In this document: positions 6,978-16,000 of the stretch, in pieces | Layout of the letters: each line of letters opens with the position of its first letter | How positions within the stretch are numbered: position 1 is the first letter of the stretch | Assembly: GCA_964652155.1 (NCBI GenBank) | Contig: CAZZBK010000070.1 | Location: 1-30,433 of the forward strand | Reading direction: 5' to 3' | DNA from: CAZZBK01 sp964652155 | Lineage (GTDB): Bacteria; Planctomycetota; Planctomycetia; Pirellulales; PNKZ01 | DNA: 30,433 nt | Translations under genes and position numbers: made by a program | The notes under the pieces: generated by a model | Database searches by the model: none | What the model was told of the DNA's origin: nothing | Seen by the model: only the letters and a program-made list of their open reading frames with translations

Positions 6978-7163
6978 ATGATGAAGTTCGCTCAAAAAGT
7001 TCAAAAGTTCTTGAAGTCGGAAGATGGCCCCACCGCGGTTGAGTATGCCGTGATGTTGGCCTTGATCGTGATCGTGTGCTTGACGGCGATTCAGTCGATC
7101 GGCACCAACGCCAACAGCGTGTTCCAGAAGGTTGGCACCCAGTTGCAGACCGCTGCTAGCTAG
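6978..7163 (+). CDS. Flp-type (Tad) pilin
   Basis: This encodes 61 residues and starts at the ATG 7 nt after GGAGGA; an adjacent second ATG at 6981 is equally possible. Sequence features are those of Flp/Fap pilins. A short basic leader (KFAQKVQKFLKSEDG) is followed by a prepilin peptidase site after G17. The mature N-terminus is PTAVEYAVMLALIVIVCLTA, with the conserved Glu at +5. A hydrophobic helix and short polar tail (QKVGTQLQTAAS) complete it. Flp pilins are assembled by Tad secretion machinery (TadA ATPase, TadV/CpaA peptidase) into adhesive fibres. No tad or cpa genes lie in this window, so this is an orphan pilin gene that must use machinery encoded elsewhere. A GEMM-I riboswitch in its leader implies control by a cyclic dinucleotide. 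Confidence 0.9.
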   Translation: MMKFAQKVQKFLKSEDGPTAVEYAVMLALIVIVCLTAIQSIGTNANSVFQKVGTQLQTAAS

Positions 7164-7170
7164 TGTGCTT

Positions 7171-7214
7171 GAGCCGCGTCTCGGCCGACAGGTGTTGGTC
7201 GAGACGCTTGGCTC
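7171..7214 (+). terminator. First hairpin after the pilin gene
   Basis: GAGCC-GCGTCTCG (7171-7183) pairs with CGAGACGC-tt-GGCTC (7200-7214), a stem of 13 bp with a 2-nt bulge. It begins 7 nt after the pilin stop codon. There is no T-run, so it probably protects the 3' end or works together with the stronger hairpin at 7231-7278. Confidence 0.5.
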
Positions 7215-7230
7215 GCCATGGCTGGCAGAA

Positions 7231-7278
7231 GAAAACAAGATCAGCCGGATGTGAAAGCATCCGGCTGGTTTTGTTTTC
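7231..7278 (+). terminator. Rho-independent terminator after pilin gene
   Basis: AGCCGGATG, loop TGAAAG, CATCCGGCT (core 7243-7266) is followed by GGTTTTGTTTT. The flanks GAAAACAA (7231-7238) and TTGTTTTC (7271-7278) also pair, which makes the structure symmetric and possibly bidirectional. Confidence 0.8.
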
Positions 7279-7578
7279 AGACACACCCCATCTCTGCCCC
7301 AGGTCTGAGCCGCGCGACGGTTGACCCCCTGCCCCCAGTCAGAATATGAGGATTCCGAAATCTGGCGATTTCAGGGATGAAACCAAAGCTAGGGCAGCGT
7401 AATATTGAAAGACCCCCAGCAACGACGCATGTCGCGCCCGCTCAGGTCTGACTGAACACGGTTGGCCCGAGCGAGTGTCGATCCCCCCTTGTGCGGTCGT
7501 TGCGCGCGGTCATGGTCGGGTCGGTGTCCGGAACCATCGCCCCAGCTTTCCGCTCCCCCGTCGATAGGCGCTTGTCGC
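7279..7578. other. Intergenic stretch, no gene seen
   Basis: There are about 300 bp between the pilin terminator and the TPR-sulfotransferase gene. The only structure noticed is a small perfect hairpin GAAATC-TGGC-GATTTC (7357-7372). The downstream gene's promoter presumably lies here, but no confident -35/-10 pair was found. Confidence 0.4.
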
Positions 7579-9264
7579 ATGTCCCCGTTGCGATTTGATC
7601 ACCGGCTCCCCCAGGCGATGGATTATCATCGCGAGGGTCAACTGGAGCAGGCCGATGAGTTGTATGCAGAGTTGTCCCGCGATGTATCGGACATTGCGCA
7701 CGTGGTCTATTTGCGGGGCCTGCTCGCCCATCAGCGTGGACGACACGACCTGACGGTGTTCTTCGCGCGGCAAGCCGCCACGCTCGCCCCCGAGAATGCC
7801 GAATACCACAACCTGGTCGGGGTGGGCTGTTATCACTGTGGACGCTTGGAGGAAGCGACCGCCAGCTATCGCCAAGCGGTCAAGTGCGATCCGCTCAACG
7901 CCGGTGCCTGGGGAAACTTGTCGCTGGTCCTGATCGATTGTGGATTGTTCACCGCCGCCGAGGAAGCCGCGCGGCGCTGCGTGGAACTCAGTCCCCTCAG
8001 CGCCAACGCCCACAACGGTCTGGGAATGGCGCAAGTCAGTCTGGGGCACGCGCTCGAGGCCGAGGCGAGTTTCCGCCGCGCGCTGGCCATGGCGCCCCAC
8101 GAACCCGATACGCACCGCAACTTGGCCAACGTGCTCAAGGAACTGGGACGCTTCGACGAGGCATGGCACGTTTATCGCCAGTTGCTCGATTTCAATCCGC
8201 GCGACGGCGTGACCCTGAATCATCTGGTCCACTGCCGACGCGTGACCCCCGGCGAAGCCGAGCAATTGCAAGCCTACGCGCCGCTGACGGTCGACCTGAC
8301 CTTGACGGCCGAGGATCGAGCGGCAGCCTCGTATGCCCTGGGCAAGGTCAACGAGGACACGTCGCACTACGACGCCGCCTTCGCCTACTACCAGCACGCC
8401 AACGACCTGCTGCGCGCTGCGTACAACCGCTCGGGCGTCGAGGCGACGTTCGACGAGCTGATCGAATACTTTACATCGCTGCGAATCGAGTCGCGCGCCG
8501 GACAAGGTTCCCCCAGCGAGCGGATGATCTTTGTCGTCGGCATGTTTCGCAGCGGCACCACGCTGGTCGAACAAATCCTGGCGAGTCACGAGCACGTTTA
8601 CGGGGCTGGAGAACTAACCGACATCGAGTGCCTGGTCCGCGATCTTCCCCAGCTCTCCGACAGCGACTTGCCCTTTCCCCAGTGCTTGAACAAAGTTTCG
8701 CCCGCGCAAATTCGGCAACTGGCCGAGGATTATTTGGCCCGGCGTCAGCGCACCTCAAGCAGCGCCTTGCGCGTGGTCGACAAGATGCCGGGCAATTACC
8801 GCCTGCTGGGGCTCATCTCGATCCTATTCCCCAACGCTCGGATCATCCATTGTCGCCGCGATCCGCGCGACGTGTGCTTCTCCATCTTTGCGAATCGATT
8901 CACGTCGCCGCCGGCCTATGCCTTCGATCTGGCCGACGCGGCCCATTATTATCGGCAGCATGATCGCTTGATGAGCCATTGGAACCAAGTGCTGCCGCAG
9001 TCCATGCTGACCGTGCAGTATGAAGACCTCGTGAACGCTCAGGAATCGGTCACGCGACAGATCCTGGATTTCTGCGACCTGCCGTGGAGCGACCGCTGTT
9101 TGCGGTTCCACGAGACGACGCGGCATGTCACGTCGGCTAGTGACTGGCAAGTGCGGCAACCCTTGTACGGCAGCTCGGTGGGGCGCTGGCAACATTTTGC
9201 CCAACACCTGGGACCGCTGTTCGCCGAGCTTGGCATGGCACCGCAACTGGCGACCGCGCAGTGA
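7579..9264 (+). CDS. TPR-sulfotransferase fusion protein
   Basis: This encodes 561 residues. The ATG at 7579 is chosen because the frame upstream (to 7462) has no family-like sequence; the Shine-Dalgarno is weak. Residues about 10-250 are TPR helices, with repeats such as AEYHNLVGVGCYHCGRLEEA, AWGNLSLVLIDCGLFTAAEE and ANAHNGLGMAQVSLGHALEA. Residues from about 315 form a sulfotransferase. The 5'-phosphosulfate loop is FVVGMFRSGTTLVEQIL (near residue 318), and the 3'-phosphate region is RIIHCRRDPRDVCFSIF (near 421). A YEDLV motif is also present. Such enzymes transfer sulfate from PAPS to a hydroxyl acceptor. In this architecture the TPR part usually recognises a protein or glycan partner. The acceptor is unknown, and there is no signal peptide or membrane segment. 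Confidence 0.9.
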   Translation: MSPLRFDHRLPQAMDYHREGQLEQADELYAELSRDVSDIAHVVYLRGLLAHQRGRHDLTVFFARQAATLAPENAEYHNLVGVGCYHCGRLEEATASYRQAVKCDPLNAGAWGNLSLVLIDCGLFTAAEEAARRCVELSPLSANAHNGLGMAQVSLGHALEAEASFRRALAMAPHEPDTHRNLANVLKELGRFDEAWHVYRQLLDFNPRDGVTLNHLVHCRRVTPGEAEQLQAYAPLTVDLTLTAEDRAAASYALGKVNEDTSHYDAAFAYYQHANDLLRAAYNRSGVEATFDELIEYFTSLRIESRAGQGSPSERMIFVVGMFRSGTTLVEQILASHEHVYGAGELTDIECLVRDLPQLSDSDLPFPQCLNKVSPAQIRQLAEDYLARRQRTSSSALRVVDKMPGNYRLLGLISILFPNARIIHCRRDPRDVCFSIFANRFTSPPAYAFDLADAAHYYRQHDRLMSHWNQVLPQSMLTVQYEDLVNAQESVTRQILDFCDLPWSDRCLRFHETTRHVTSASDWQVRQPLYGSSVGRWQHFAQHLGPLFAELGMAPQLATAQ

Positions 9265-9326
9265 GTGCCCGTGCGAAAACCGATGGGGACTGCCCCCCCC
9301 CGCGCATTTCGGTTTTAAGATCGGCT

Positions 9327-9818
9327 CTAACGGACTGACTCGCTCAAACGGCGTGGAGCCGCAAAGCGAACCTTTTCGATCAGTCGATAGGTCCGGCCAT
9401 TGCGAATGTGCCCGCTCACGGCGGTGATCGCCTGAATGACGTTGTCGTAGTGCAACGCCTCGTCGCAGTCGAGTTCGACTTCCAGGCGCGAAGCGATCGA
9501 ACCAGGGCCCGTGTCGTTGCCAACCATCTGCATGATTTCGTCATGCAAATGATCAAAGCTCGGCACGTCGCGCGATCCCAACCGCAATCGCCGCAATTGA
9601 CCGCTGGGGTCGGCTTCCATGCGCACCCGGATGACCTCGGACATGTCGGCCCCGGAGTTGCCAACGTCCAGCGGCATCTTGACGTTGAAATCCCCTTCAA
9701 CGTGCGCGAGTTTGAAGGTCATCACGAAGAACGCGAGCAGTTGAAACACGATGTCGATCATCGGCGTCATGTTCTGCTCGACGCGCGTCGAAGCCGTGGA
9801 CTGGCAAGCATGCGGCAT
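9327..9818 (-). CDS. ExbD/TolR-family biopolymer transport protein (copy 3, distal)
   Basis: This encodes 163 residues with one membrane helix (about residues 20-37, MTPMIDIVFQLLAFFVMTFK) carrying the family's proton-relay Asp at D22. A periplasmic domain follows. ExbD/TolR/MotB-type subunits sit inside a pentameric ExbB/TolQ-type channel and transmit proton flow to a periplasmic partner. It is clearly a paralogue of the ExbD ending at 10213: the C-terminal block VELDCDEALHYDNVIQAITA is almost identical and conserved at DNA level. It is separated from that gene by 394 bp including a terminator-like hairpin, so it may be expressed on its own. The 3' end faces the TPR-sulfotransferase gene. Confidence 0.88.
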   Translation of the reverse strand: MPHACQSTASTRVEQNMTPMIDIVFQLLAFFVMTFKLAHVEGDFNVKMPLDVGNSGADMSEVIRVRMEADPSGQLRRLRLGSRDVPSFDHLHDEIMQMVGNDTGPGSIASRLEVELDCDEALHYDNVIQAITAVSGHIRNGRTYRLIEKVRFAAPRRLSESVR

Positions 9819-10050
9819 GATGGTGATCCCGGAGGAACCGTCAAGAAATCCGCAAGACGTATCGCAGCGACACTCGCCATTTATTCCGGACGATTCCGTG
9901 AGTCGCCGTACCGCGAGACAGCAGCTTACGCTGACAATGAATCGTCAGCACATTAGATCAATGGTCGAAACGTATACCCCACGGTCGATAACGGACCATA
10001 CGAAGTTGATTCGGGGGGGGAAGACAATCACCTCAAAAATCGCAAAAAGT

Positions 10051-10102
10051 CACAAAAACGGAGAATCTGTTTTTCTCCTTGTGTCGCTTTGCGTTTTTTG
10101 TG
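10051..10102. terminator. Probable bidirectional terminator between two exbD genes
   Basis: CACAAAAACG (10051-10060) and CGTTTTTTGTG (10092-10102) form a near-perfect outer stem around an inner hairpin GGAGAA-tctgttt-TTCTCC (10060-10078). On the minus strand it is followed by T-rich sequence (GACTTTTTGCGATTTTT), as expected for the end of the operon whose last gene stops at 10213. The rest of 9819-10212 contains a G-run and A-rich DNA but no gene. Confidence 0.55.
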
Positions 10103-10212
10103 GCTGCTTCTCGATGGATACGAAACGCCACTAAACGGTTGTGCTGGGGGTAAGCTCCCATGCGAGAACGACGGCGCTCATCCATAGGGAAAATTGAGCG
10201 AGCATCGACGAA

Positions 10213-10701
10213 CTACGCGCCGGCCTCTCGCGGCGAAGCGAACTTCACCTTCTCAATCAACCGAAAAATTTTGTCGTTCCTAACATAGCCGCTCACGGCG
10301 GTGATCGCCTGAATGACGTTGTCGTAGTGCAGCGCATAATCGCAATCGAGCTCGACTTCCATCTGCGAGGCCATCGAGCCGGGGCCCGTGTCGCTACCGA
10401 CCAGATTGAGAATTTCAGCGTGCAAGGCGGGATACGACGCAATGGGCCGCGAGCCCATCAAAATCTGGTTCAACGAGCCATCAGCTTTGGCGGTAATCCG
10501 CAGTTTGATCGGCGGGAACGGGTCTTGCGACACCCCCGCGCTCGGCGCGTTGAGCGGCATCTTGACGTTAAAGTCCCCCTCGGGCTGGGCCACCTTAAAC
10601 GTCATCACGAAGAACGCCAACAACTGAAACACGACGTCGATCATCGGCGTCATGTTCTGATCAACTTTGTTCGAGCCACTCGGCGTGTTGCGGGGTCGCA
10701 T
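10213..10701 (-). CDS. ExbD/TolR-family biopolymer transport protein (copy 2)
   Basis: This encodes 162 residues from ATG 10701, preceded by AGGAG 10 nt away. The Shine-Dalgarno lies at the stop codon of the upstream exbD (10715), only 13 nt away, so the two are surely co-transcribed. The membrane helix MTPMIDVVFQLLAFFVMTFK carries D22. The periplasmic part contains GDFNVKMPL and the block VELDCDYALHYDNVIQAIT shared with the distal copy. Having two or three different ExbD subunits for one ExbB suggests a heteromeric stator; this is inference. Confidence 0.9.
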   Translation of the reverse strand: MRPRNTPSGSNKVDQNMTPMIDVVFQLLAFFVMTFKVAQPEGDFNVKMPLNAPSAGVSQDPFPPIKLRITAKADGSLNQILMGSRPIASYPALHAEILNLVGSDTGPGSMASQMEVELDCDYALHYDNVIQAITAVSGYVRNDKIFRLIEKVKFASPREAGA

Positions 10702-10714
10702 GCGAACGAAACTC

Positions 10715-11122
10715 CTATTTCTTCTCGGCCTGCTTGGCACGCAGGGCGAATTTTTCAAACTGTTTGTCTTGGCACAACTTAATCAGCCGCTGCACCTCGC
10801 CAGTCGGCACCGTTCCGTCGGCCCGAATGATGACGTTGGCTTGCTGAGGACTTTTTTGGTGACGGCGTAATAAGCTGACTTCAATATCAAGATGCTTGCC
10901 CATGTTATCAATGGAAACTTCTTCTGTGTTGAAGAGTACCTTTGAGTCGCGGGTCATCTGCAGCGTGATGGGGGTATCTAGCGCGCCCTCGGGCGGTTTA
11001 GCCAACTCGCTCGAAGGCAGCTTGATTCGTTGATCTTGCTGATCCTCGGAAAAATTGACGAGCACCATGAAGAACGCGATCAACTGGAAGGTCATGTCGA
11101 TCATCGGCGTCATGTCGCCTTC
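10715..11122 (-). CDS. ExbD/TolR-family biopolymer transport protein (copy 1, N-terminus in gap)
   Basis: About 135 residues are visible, starting EGDMTPMIDMTFQLIAFFMVLVNF next to the run of N. The start codon is lost. The helix contains the family Asp. The periplasmic part (SEDQQDQRIKLPSSELAKPP) and basic tail (LRAKQAEKK) differ from copies 2 and 3, so this is an older paralogue. It belongs between the ExbB gene and ExbD copy 2. A single frame can be read through the N-run into ExbB only because N is not a stop; it is not evidence of a fusion. Confidence 0.85.
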   Translation of the reverse strand, partial: EGDMTPMIDMTFQLIAFFMVLVNFSEDQQDQRIKLPSSELAKPPEGALDTPITLQMTRDSKVLFNTEEVSIDNMGKHLDIEVSLLRRHQKSPQQANVIIRADGTVPTGEVQRLIKLCQDKQFEKFALRAKQAEKK

Positions 11123-11222
11123 NNNNNNNNNNNNNNNNNNNNNNNNNNNNNNNNNNNNNNNNNNNNNNNNNNNNNNNNNNNNNNNNNNNNNNNNNNNNNN
11201 NNNNNNNNNNNNNNNNNNNNNN
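11123..11222. other. Assembly gap (100 N)
   Basis: This is a run of exactly 100 N between the ExbB and ExbD genes. The missing ExbB C-terminal part (usually 60-80 residues including the third helix) plus an ExbD N-terminus would need about 200-300 bp, so the gap length is probably nominal rather than measured. Confidence 0.95.
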
Positions 11223-11860
11223 CCGACCATCCCGTCGACCGTGCCGAGCAGACCGAACATCGGGGCGAGCGTGCCGATGAGCGCGACGTAGCTCAGGCGA
11301 TGTTCCATCTTCATCGTCTCGTCATCGCTGACTTCTTGCATGGCCTCGATGGCTTGCGAGTAGCCCCCCGAGAGCTTGCCCAACCCGGCCGCCAGAATGC
11401 GTCCCAGCATCGAGTCGTCGGCCTTGGCCAACTCATACGCTTCCTGATAACGCTTTTCGTTCAGATGGGCTTCGAAGCCTTCGATCAACGCCGAGGGGAG
11501 CACGCTGTCGCGCCGCATCGAGAGCAGGCACATCACGGCGATGGCGACGAACGCGAACGACAGCGACAAGAACACGACCACGTAGCGCAGCCCCAAGGCT
11601 TCATAGTAGAAGCCGAGCAGGCTCGATTGCGAACCGGTTGCGGCCGGAGCGGCGGCTGCGGCGGCACCCGGGTCGACCGGGGCTGCCATGTCGGTGGCCG
11701 GAGGCGCGGCGGCTGGCGGGGCGGGCTCGCTGGCCGTCTTGGCGGCGTCGAGGTCCGATTGGGCCAGCGCTCGCGAACTGGTCGCACTCAGCAGGGCAAA
11801 CAGGGTCAACAAAACGGTCAGGGAAAGCATCCCCGAGCGCGTGCGAAACGTGGTCAACAT
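11223..11860 (-). CDS. MotA/TolQ/ExbB-family proton channel (C-terminus in gap)
   Basis: The ATG at 11860 has GGAGG 6-7 nt upstream. About 212 residues are visible. An N-terminal signal-like helix (MLSLTVLLTLFALLSATSSRALA) is followed by an Ala/Pro-rich linker. A membrane helix comes next (LRYVVVFLSLSFAFVAIAVMCLL), then a cytoplasmic region (YQEAYELAKADDSMLGRILAAG), and the family signature ALIGTLAPMFGLLGTVDGMV at the gap. The last transmembrane helix is missing because of the N-run. With ExbD it forms the inner-membrane proton channel. The extra exported Ala/Pro-rich N-terminal extension is seen in many planctomycete and Bacteroidetes ExbB proteins. Confidence 0.9.
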
Positions 11861-11987
11861 TCGAGCCTCCGAAACAATTATGATAGTGAGGGGGGGAGTG
11901 TGAGCCGTGTGAAATGTAGGATTCTGTAGTCTAGTTGCCAGGCGGTCGAGCGTAAAGCGGCCGAACGTAGTGCCACTGCCGCGACGG

Positions 11988-13007
11988 TTATTGCACCGCG
12001 CCATAGCGCTCCTGGAGCAGCGAAATGGCCTGCAACGCCCGTTCCGGCTTGCCCAACTCGCGCCACAGCACGTCCAGGTTCTTGAGCGACTCGGCATGCG
12101 CCACGGGCTGGTTGGGGTACAGCGTGTCGACATGCAGGAAGGCGATCAGAGCCTGCTTTTTGGCTTCTGGCTTGAGCAGGTAGCACTTGCCGAGCGCGAC
12201 GTAGGCTTGTGCCATCAACTCGGCGTCCTCGGGGCTCACTTTCTTGATCGTCTCTTCGATCAACTTAATGCCATCGTCGGGCTTGCCTTGGCTGGCAATG
12301 CAGAACGCCTTGCCGAGCGAGGCGGCAAACTGCTGACGCGAGGCCTGATCCCCCTTCACATTGCTGATGGCCAGCACCTTCTCGAACTCGGTGAGCGCCT
12401 CGGGGAACTTGCTCTGGGCGACCATCGCTTGACCCTTGCCAACGCCGGCTCGCATCTTGAGCTCGGCGAATGTCGACCCATCGAGCTGCGCGTAGTAGGT
12501 CAGCGCGGCGTCGTACTGCCGCGCCTTGACAAGCAAGTCGGCCACGAGCAGCGTGCCCGTGTAAAAGTGATAGCTGTTCGGGTTCGCCGTCAGGTACGCG
12601 ATCATCGCCTTGCCCGACTCGTCGACCTTGCCGCTGCCAGCCAGCGCCAAGCGCCCTTCGCAATAGGCCTTGTAGTAGGCGATCTCGGCTTTCGCTTCGG
12701 GCTTGACGGCATCGGCCGGGTTGATGCGGCCAAGCATTTGCAGCGCCGTCGTGAATTGTCCGCTGCTCGCCGTGCCGCGAATTCCGCGCAACAGCGGCGG
12801 CTCGCCATCGTAGGCGATGAAGTCAATTTCGGTGACCGGGATTTTTTCGGGGCCGCCGACCGTCTTCTCGATCTCGACTTCGTTCTTGCCGACCGTTTTG
12901 AAGGTCCCCGAGACCGTTGTCCCAGCGAGCTTCTTGACCTGATCGACCGCCTGGGCCGTTGAGCCGACGATAACCACAGCCGCCACGAGCATAATGCCAC
13001 GTTTCAT
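11988..13007 (-). CDS. Exported TPR-like protein (339 aa)
   Basis: The start at ATG 13007 has AAGGAG 11 nt upstream and a signal peptide (MKRGIMLVAAVVIVGSTAQA). Residues about 25-75 form a small beta-rich segment (GTTVSGTFKTVGKNEVEIEK, then IPVTEIDFIAYDGEPP). The rest is paired helices of TPR type, e.g. YYKAYCEGRLALAGSGKVDE, LKMRAGVGKGQAMVAQSKFP and ELMAQAYVALGKCYLLKPEA. It is probably a periplasmic scaffold for the ExbB/ExbD complex encoded just downstream (127 bp). It lies 74 bp after the large TPR gene, in the same direction. Confidence 0.78.
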   Translation of the reverse strand: MKRGIMLVAAVVIVGSTAQAVDQVKKLAGTTVSGTFKTVGKNEVEIEKTVGGPEKIPVTEIDFIAYDGEPPLLRGIRGTASSGQFTTALQMLGRINPADAVKPEAKAEIAYYKAYCEGRLALAGSGKVDESGKAMIAYLTANPNSYHFYTGTLLVADLLVKARQYDAALTYYAQLDGSTFAELKMRAGVGKGQAMVAQSKFPEALTEFEKVLAISNVKGDQASRQQFAASLGKAFCIASQGKPDDGIKLIEETIKKVSPEDAELMAQAYVALGKCYLLKPEAKKQALIAFLHVDTLYPNQPVAHAESLKNLDVLWRELGKPERALQAISLLQERYGAVQ

Positions 13008-13081
13008 CACAGCGTTCACTCCTTGAGGCAACAGCGGCACGGCTCGATCGAGCCGCGACGCGGGAATAAGTTTGGGGGGGG

Positions 13082-16000
13082 TTACTTCGCGCCGACGGTG
13101 ACCGCTTTGTCGGTCGTTGGCGCTTTGGTCTTGGGGGTTTCAAACGCTTTCATGCCGATGGCCTTTTCCTTGCGAGCGGTTTGGATCCGCTTGAGGATCT
13201 CGTCGTACTGGGCCATGATCGGCGGCGACACTTCCTGCATGTTCTTAAACCGCGTCGTGATGCGAATGTCATCAAACGCCAGCTTGAGCAGGTCGTTCTG
13301 GTTGAGATTGTTCTTGGCGGCGTCTTTGTGCATGGCCTGGCGGAAGTGACAGCGGGCCATGTTGATCCGCGTCAGATGGTACTGGTCTTGCAGCTTGGTG
13401 TCCGAGATCAGCATGTTCGACATCAGGCTCCAGCCCCAAATCACGTTCCGCTCCTTGCCGTCGGGACCCTTGTGCTTGCGAGCGCCGAACATCGCCAGGT
13501 TGAAGTACAGCGGGTTGTCGGCGTCGCCCCAGTCCATGTAGGCTTCGGCGGCTTCCATCTGCGCTTCGAGCAACTGATTCTTTTCCTTCAGAATCGTCTC
13601 GAGCAGGTCGACCGCCTTCTTGTAGTCGTTGAGCCGGCGATGCGACTTGGCCGAGCGCAGATTGACGCTCGTGGCCATGTTGTCGTACCGCTCGACCTCT
13701 TTAAGCGATTTCTGCCAGAGGTCTTCCAGCCGGGCGAGTTCTTCCTTGCCGGTGGTCGTCTTCGACTTGGGGCGTTGCAGGTCAACGGCCTTGCGCTCGT
13801 CGTCGGCCTTCTTGACGATCGTGGCCTTTTCCTTCTCGATCATCCCCAGCAGCTTGGCGTCAGTCGTCAGACTGGTCGAGAAGTAGTTCTTGGCCTTGTC
13901 GGGCAGCACCGCGCCAGGAGAGTCGAACCCCGCGCCGAGACTGTAGTATGTCTCGGCCACCCAGTTGATCGGAGCAAACTGGTCGGCCTTCTCGCCAATC
14001 TTGGTCAGGAACTTCTCGAACCCGGCCGTCAACTTCTCAAGGTTCTCGGTCTTGCCCGCGGCCTTGTCGTCCTGAATCTGCTTCTCGAGTGCTTTGCCCA
14101 TCGAGATGTAGATGGCGGTCAAGTTGGCTTGCTGATCGTTCTTGCCGCCGGTGAGGACCGTCGCCTCGAGCAGGGCCATGATTTTCTCGGCGCGGTCGAG
14201 CGCCTTTTGATCGGTGGCCGAGACGGCGATATAGGCCCTGAGGGCGACTTTGAGGGTTTCCAGGGCGATCGGGCTGTCGGCCTTGGCGATGACGGCGTTC
14301 TTGGCCTCGACCAGCGTGAGCGGGCCGATCTTCTTGTCTTCGAGCAGGCCGATCGCCTTTTCGTTTTGACCGCTTTGGGCGTAAATCTGCGCGGCCGAGA
14401 GAGCCGCCGCGATCAACTCGACCGTGGCGTTGCCCATGCCGGCGTCGACATCGGCGCGCATCCGCGTGATGCCCGACTCGAGCCAAGCTTGGGCTTCCTT
14501 GACAAACTCGTCGGCCTTGGCCTGCGGCAGGCGGTCAGCTTCCTCCTTTTGCAGGTTCACCAGGTACTCGCTCCAGTAGGCCTGGCCGAGCTTGAGTTCC
14601 GAGTCGCCGCGACGGGCCGACTTTTCCGGAATCCGCTTGACGAACGAGACCGCCTTGTCCATCTCATGCTCGCCGATGGCGACGCTCATTAGGATGGCCC
14701 AATTGTCTTCGGTCTCGGGCTCGTCGGTCCAGCGCGTCGCGCAGTACTCGGCGATCTCGAGCATCTTGTCGTAATCGAACTTCCGCATCTCGGCGGGCAT
14801 GTCTTTGTCGTTGTACCCTTGCAGGTAGCAGGCCAGCGCAATCTTGGCGCACGAGCGAGCGCCGGCACTGTCGGGATAATTTTTCGCGACAAACTCGCCG
14901 AGCACCGCCGCGTCGTAATACTTCTGCTCCTGGTAACGCAAGAAGCAGACGTAGTAGCGGACGTTGTTCACGTCGTCCTTGGGGGTATCGACCTCGCGCA
15001 GTGCCAAGGCCAACTGGAAGTACTTGTTCGCTTCGGCTCGTTTTTCAATCGCTTGCTTCTGATACTCGGGAATCTTGGCAACCTCTTCGGCGCCGAGCGT
15101 CGCGGCGACCTTGATCTTGGTGGACGCCTCGGTCATGTCGTTGAGCGCGAGCGTGCCGCGTTCGACGGCCTGTACAAAGTTGGTGGGCTCCTTGTCGCCG
15201 CCGTCCTTGCCACGCTCCTTGAGCAACGTCTTGGCCGGCTCCTGATAGGGCCCGTCGATCTTCGACACCTTGCTGGCGTGGTCGAGGATTTGCTTGGCCA
15301 TGTTATTGCCCTTGGCCACGTCCACGGGCTTGCCGCTCTCGATGAGTTCCTTCGAGTGCAGGTGCTCGGCGACGGCCGTGTAGTAGCGAATGGCCAGCCA
15401 GTCGGCTTGTCGGTCTTCGCCCGTGCGGGCGGTTTGTAGCCATTCTTCTCCCTTGAGGGCGGCCAACTCGTATTTCTTTTCCCCTTCGCTTAGCCAGCAC
15501 CGCATTGACAAGTACAAGGCGCTGGCCTTGAGCTTGCGAAACTCGGCGATGTCGTCCGGCTGACCGAGGATGTCGGCATAGAGCCCGAGGGCTCGCCGCG
15601 TATCGCCCATGTCCTGGTAGCACTGACCTTGCTTGATGCGGGCCAACTGACCGGCCAGGATGGTGCGGAACGCTTGGTAACACTTCTCGTACTTGTCGGC
15701 CGCCTGCTGCATGAACTTTTTGCTGTCGGCCGATTTGTCGGCGTAGGTCTTGGCCTTTTCGTAGGCGCAGGCCGCGGCCAACAACTGAGCCTGAATGTAG
15801 TCACGCCGCGCCAGCGTGCGCCGATTGATCTGCTCTTTGTCGGATTCTGGGATGAACTTGGGGAACCCATCGAGCACCCCCTTGAAAGCCGCCTCGGCCT
15901 CGTCGAACACTTTCTGGGCGGTGTCGAGCAGCGCGCGGGCCTCGTTGAGGATTTTTTCCTTCTCGCCCAACTTCGACGGCTTGCTGGCAAGCTCGACCGC

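Noticed and set aside
7132..7147. TTGGCACCCAGTTGCA as a sigma-54 promoter
   Set aside because: The spacing between the GG and GC elements is one base short of the sigma-54 pattern, and it lies inside the pilin coding sequence just before the stop.
10715..12133. Single 472-residue ExbB-ExbD fusion across the N-run
   Set aside because: Reading through N creates it. ExbB lacks its last helix and ExbD its start, so two genes with missing ends are the better reading.
13181..14692. 503-residue plus-strand frame opposite the large TPR protein
   Set aside because: It is a shadow of the signal-peptide-bearing helical protein on the minus strand, with no ribosome binding site and no family features.
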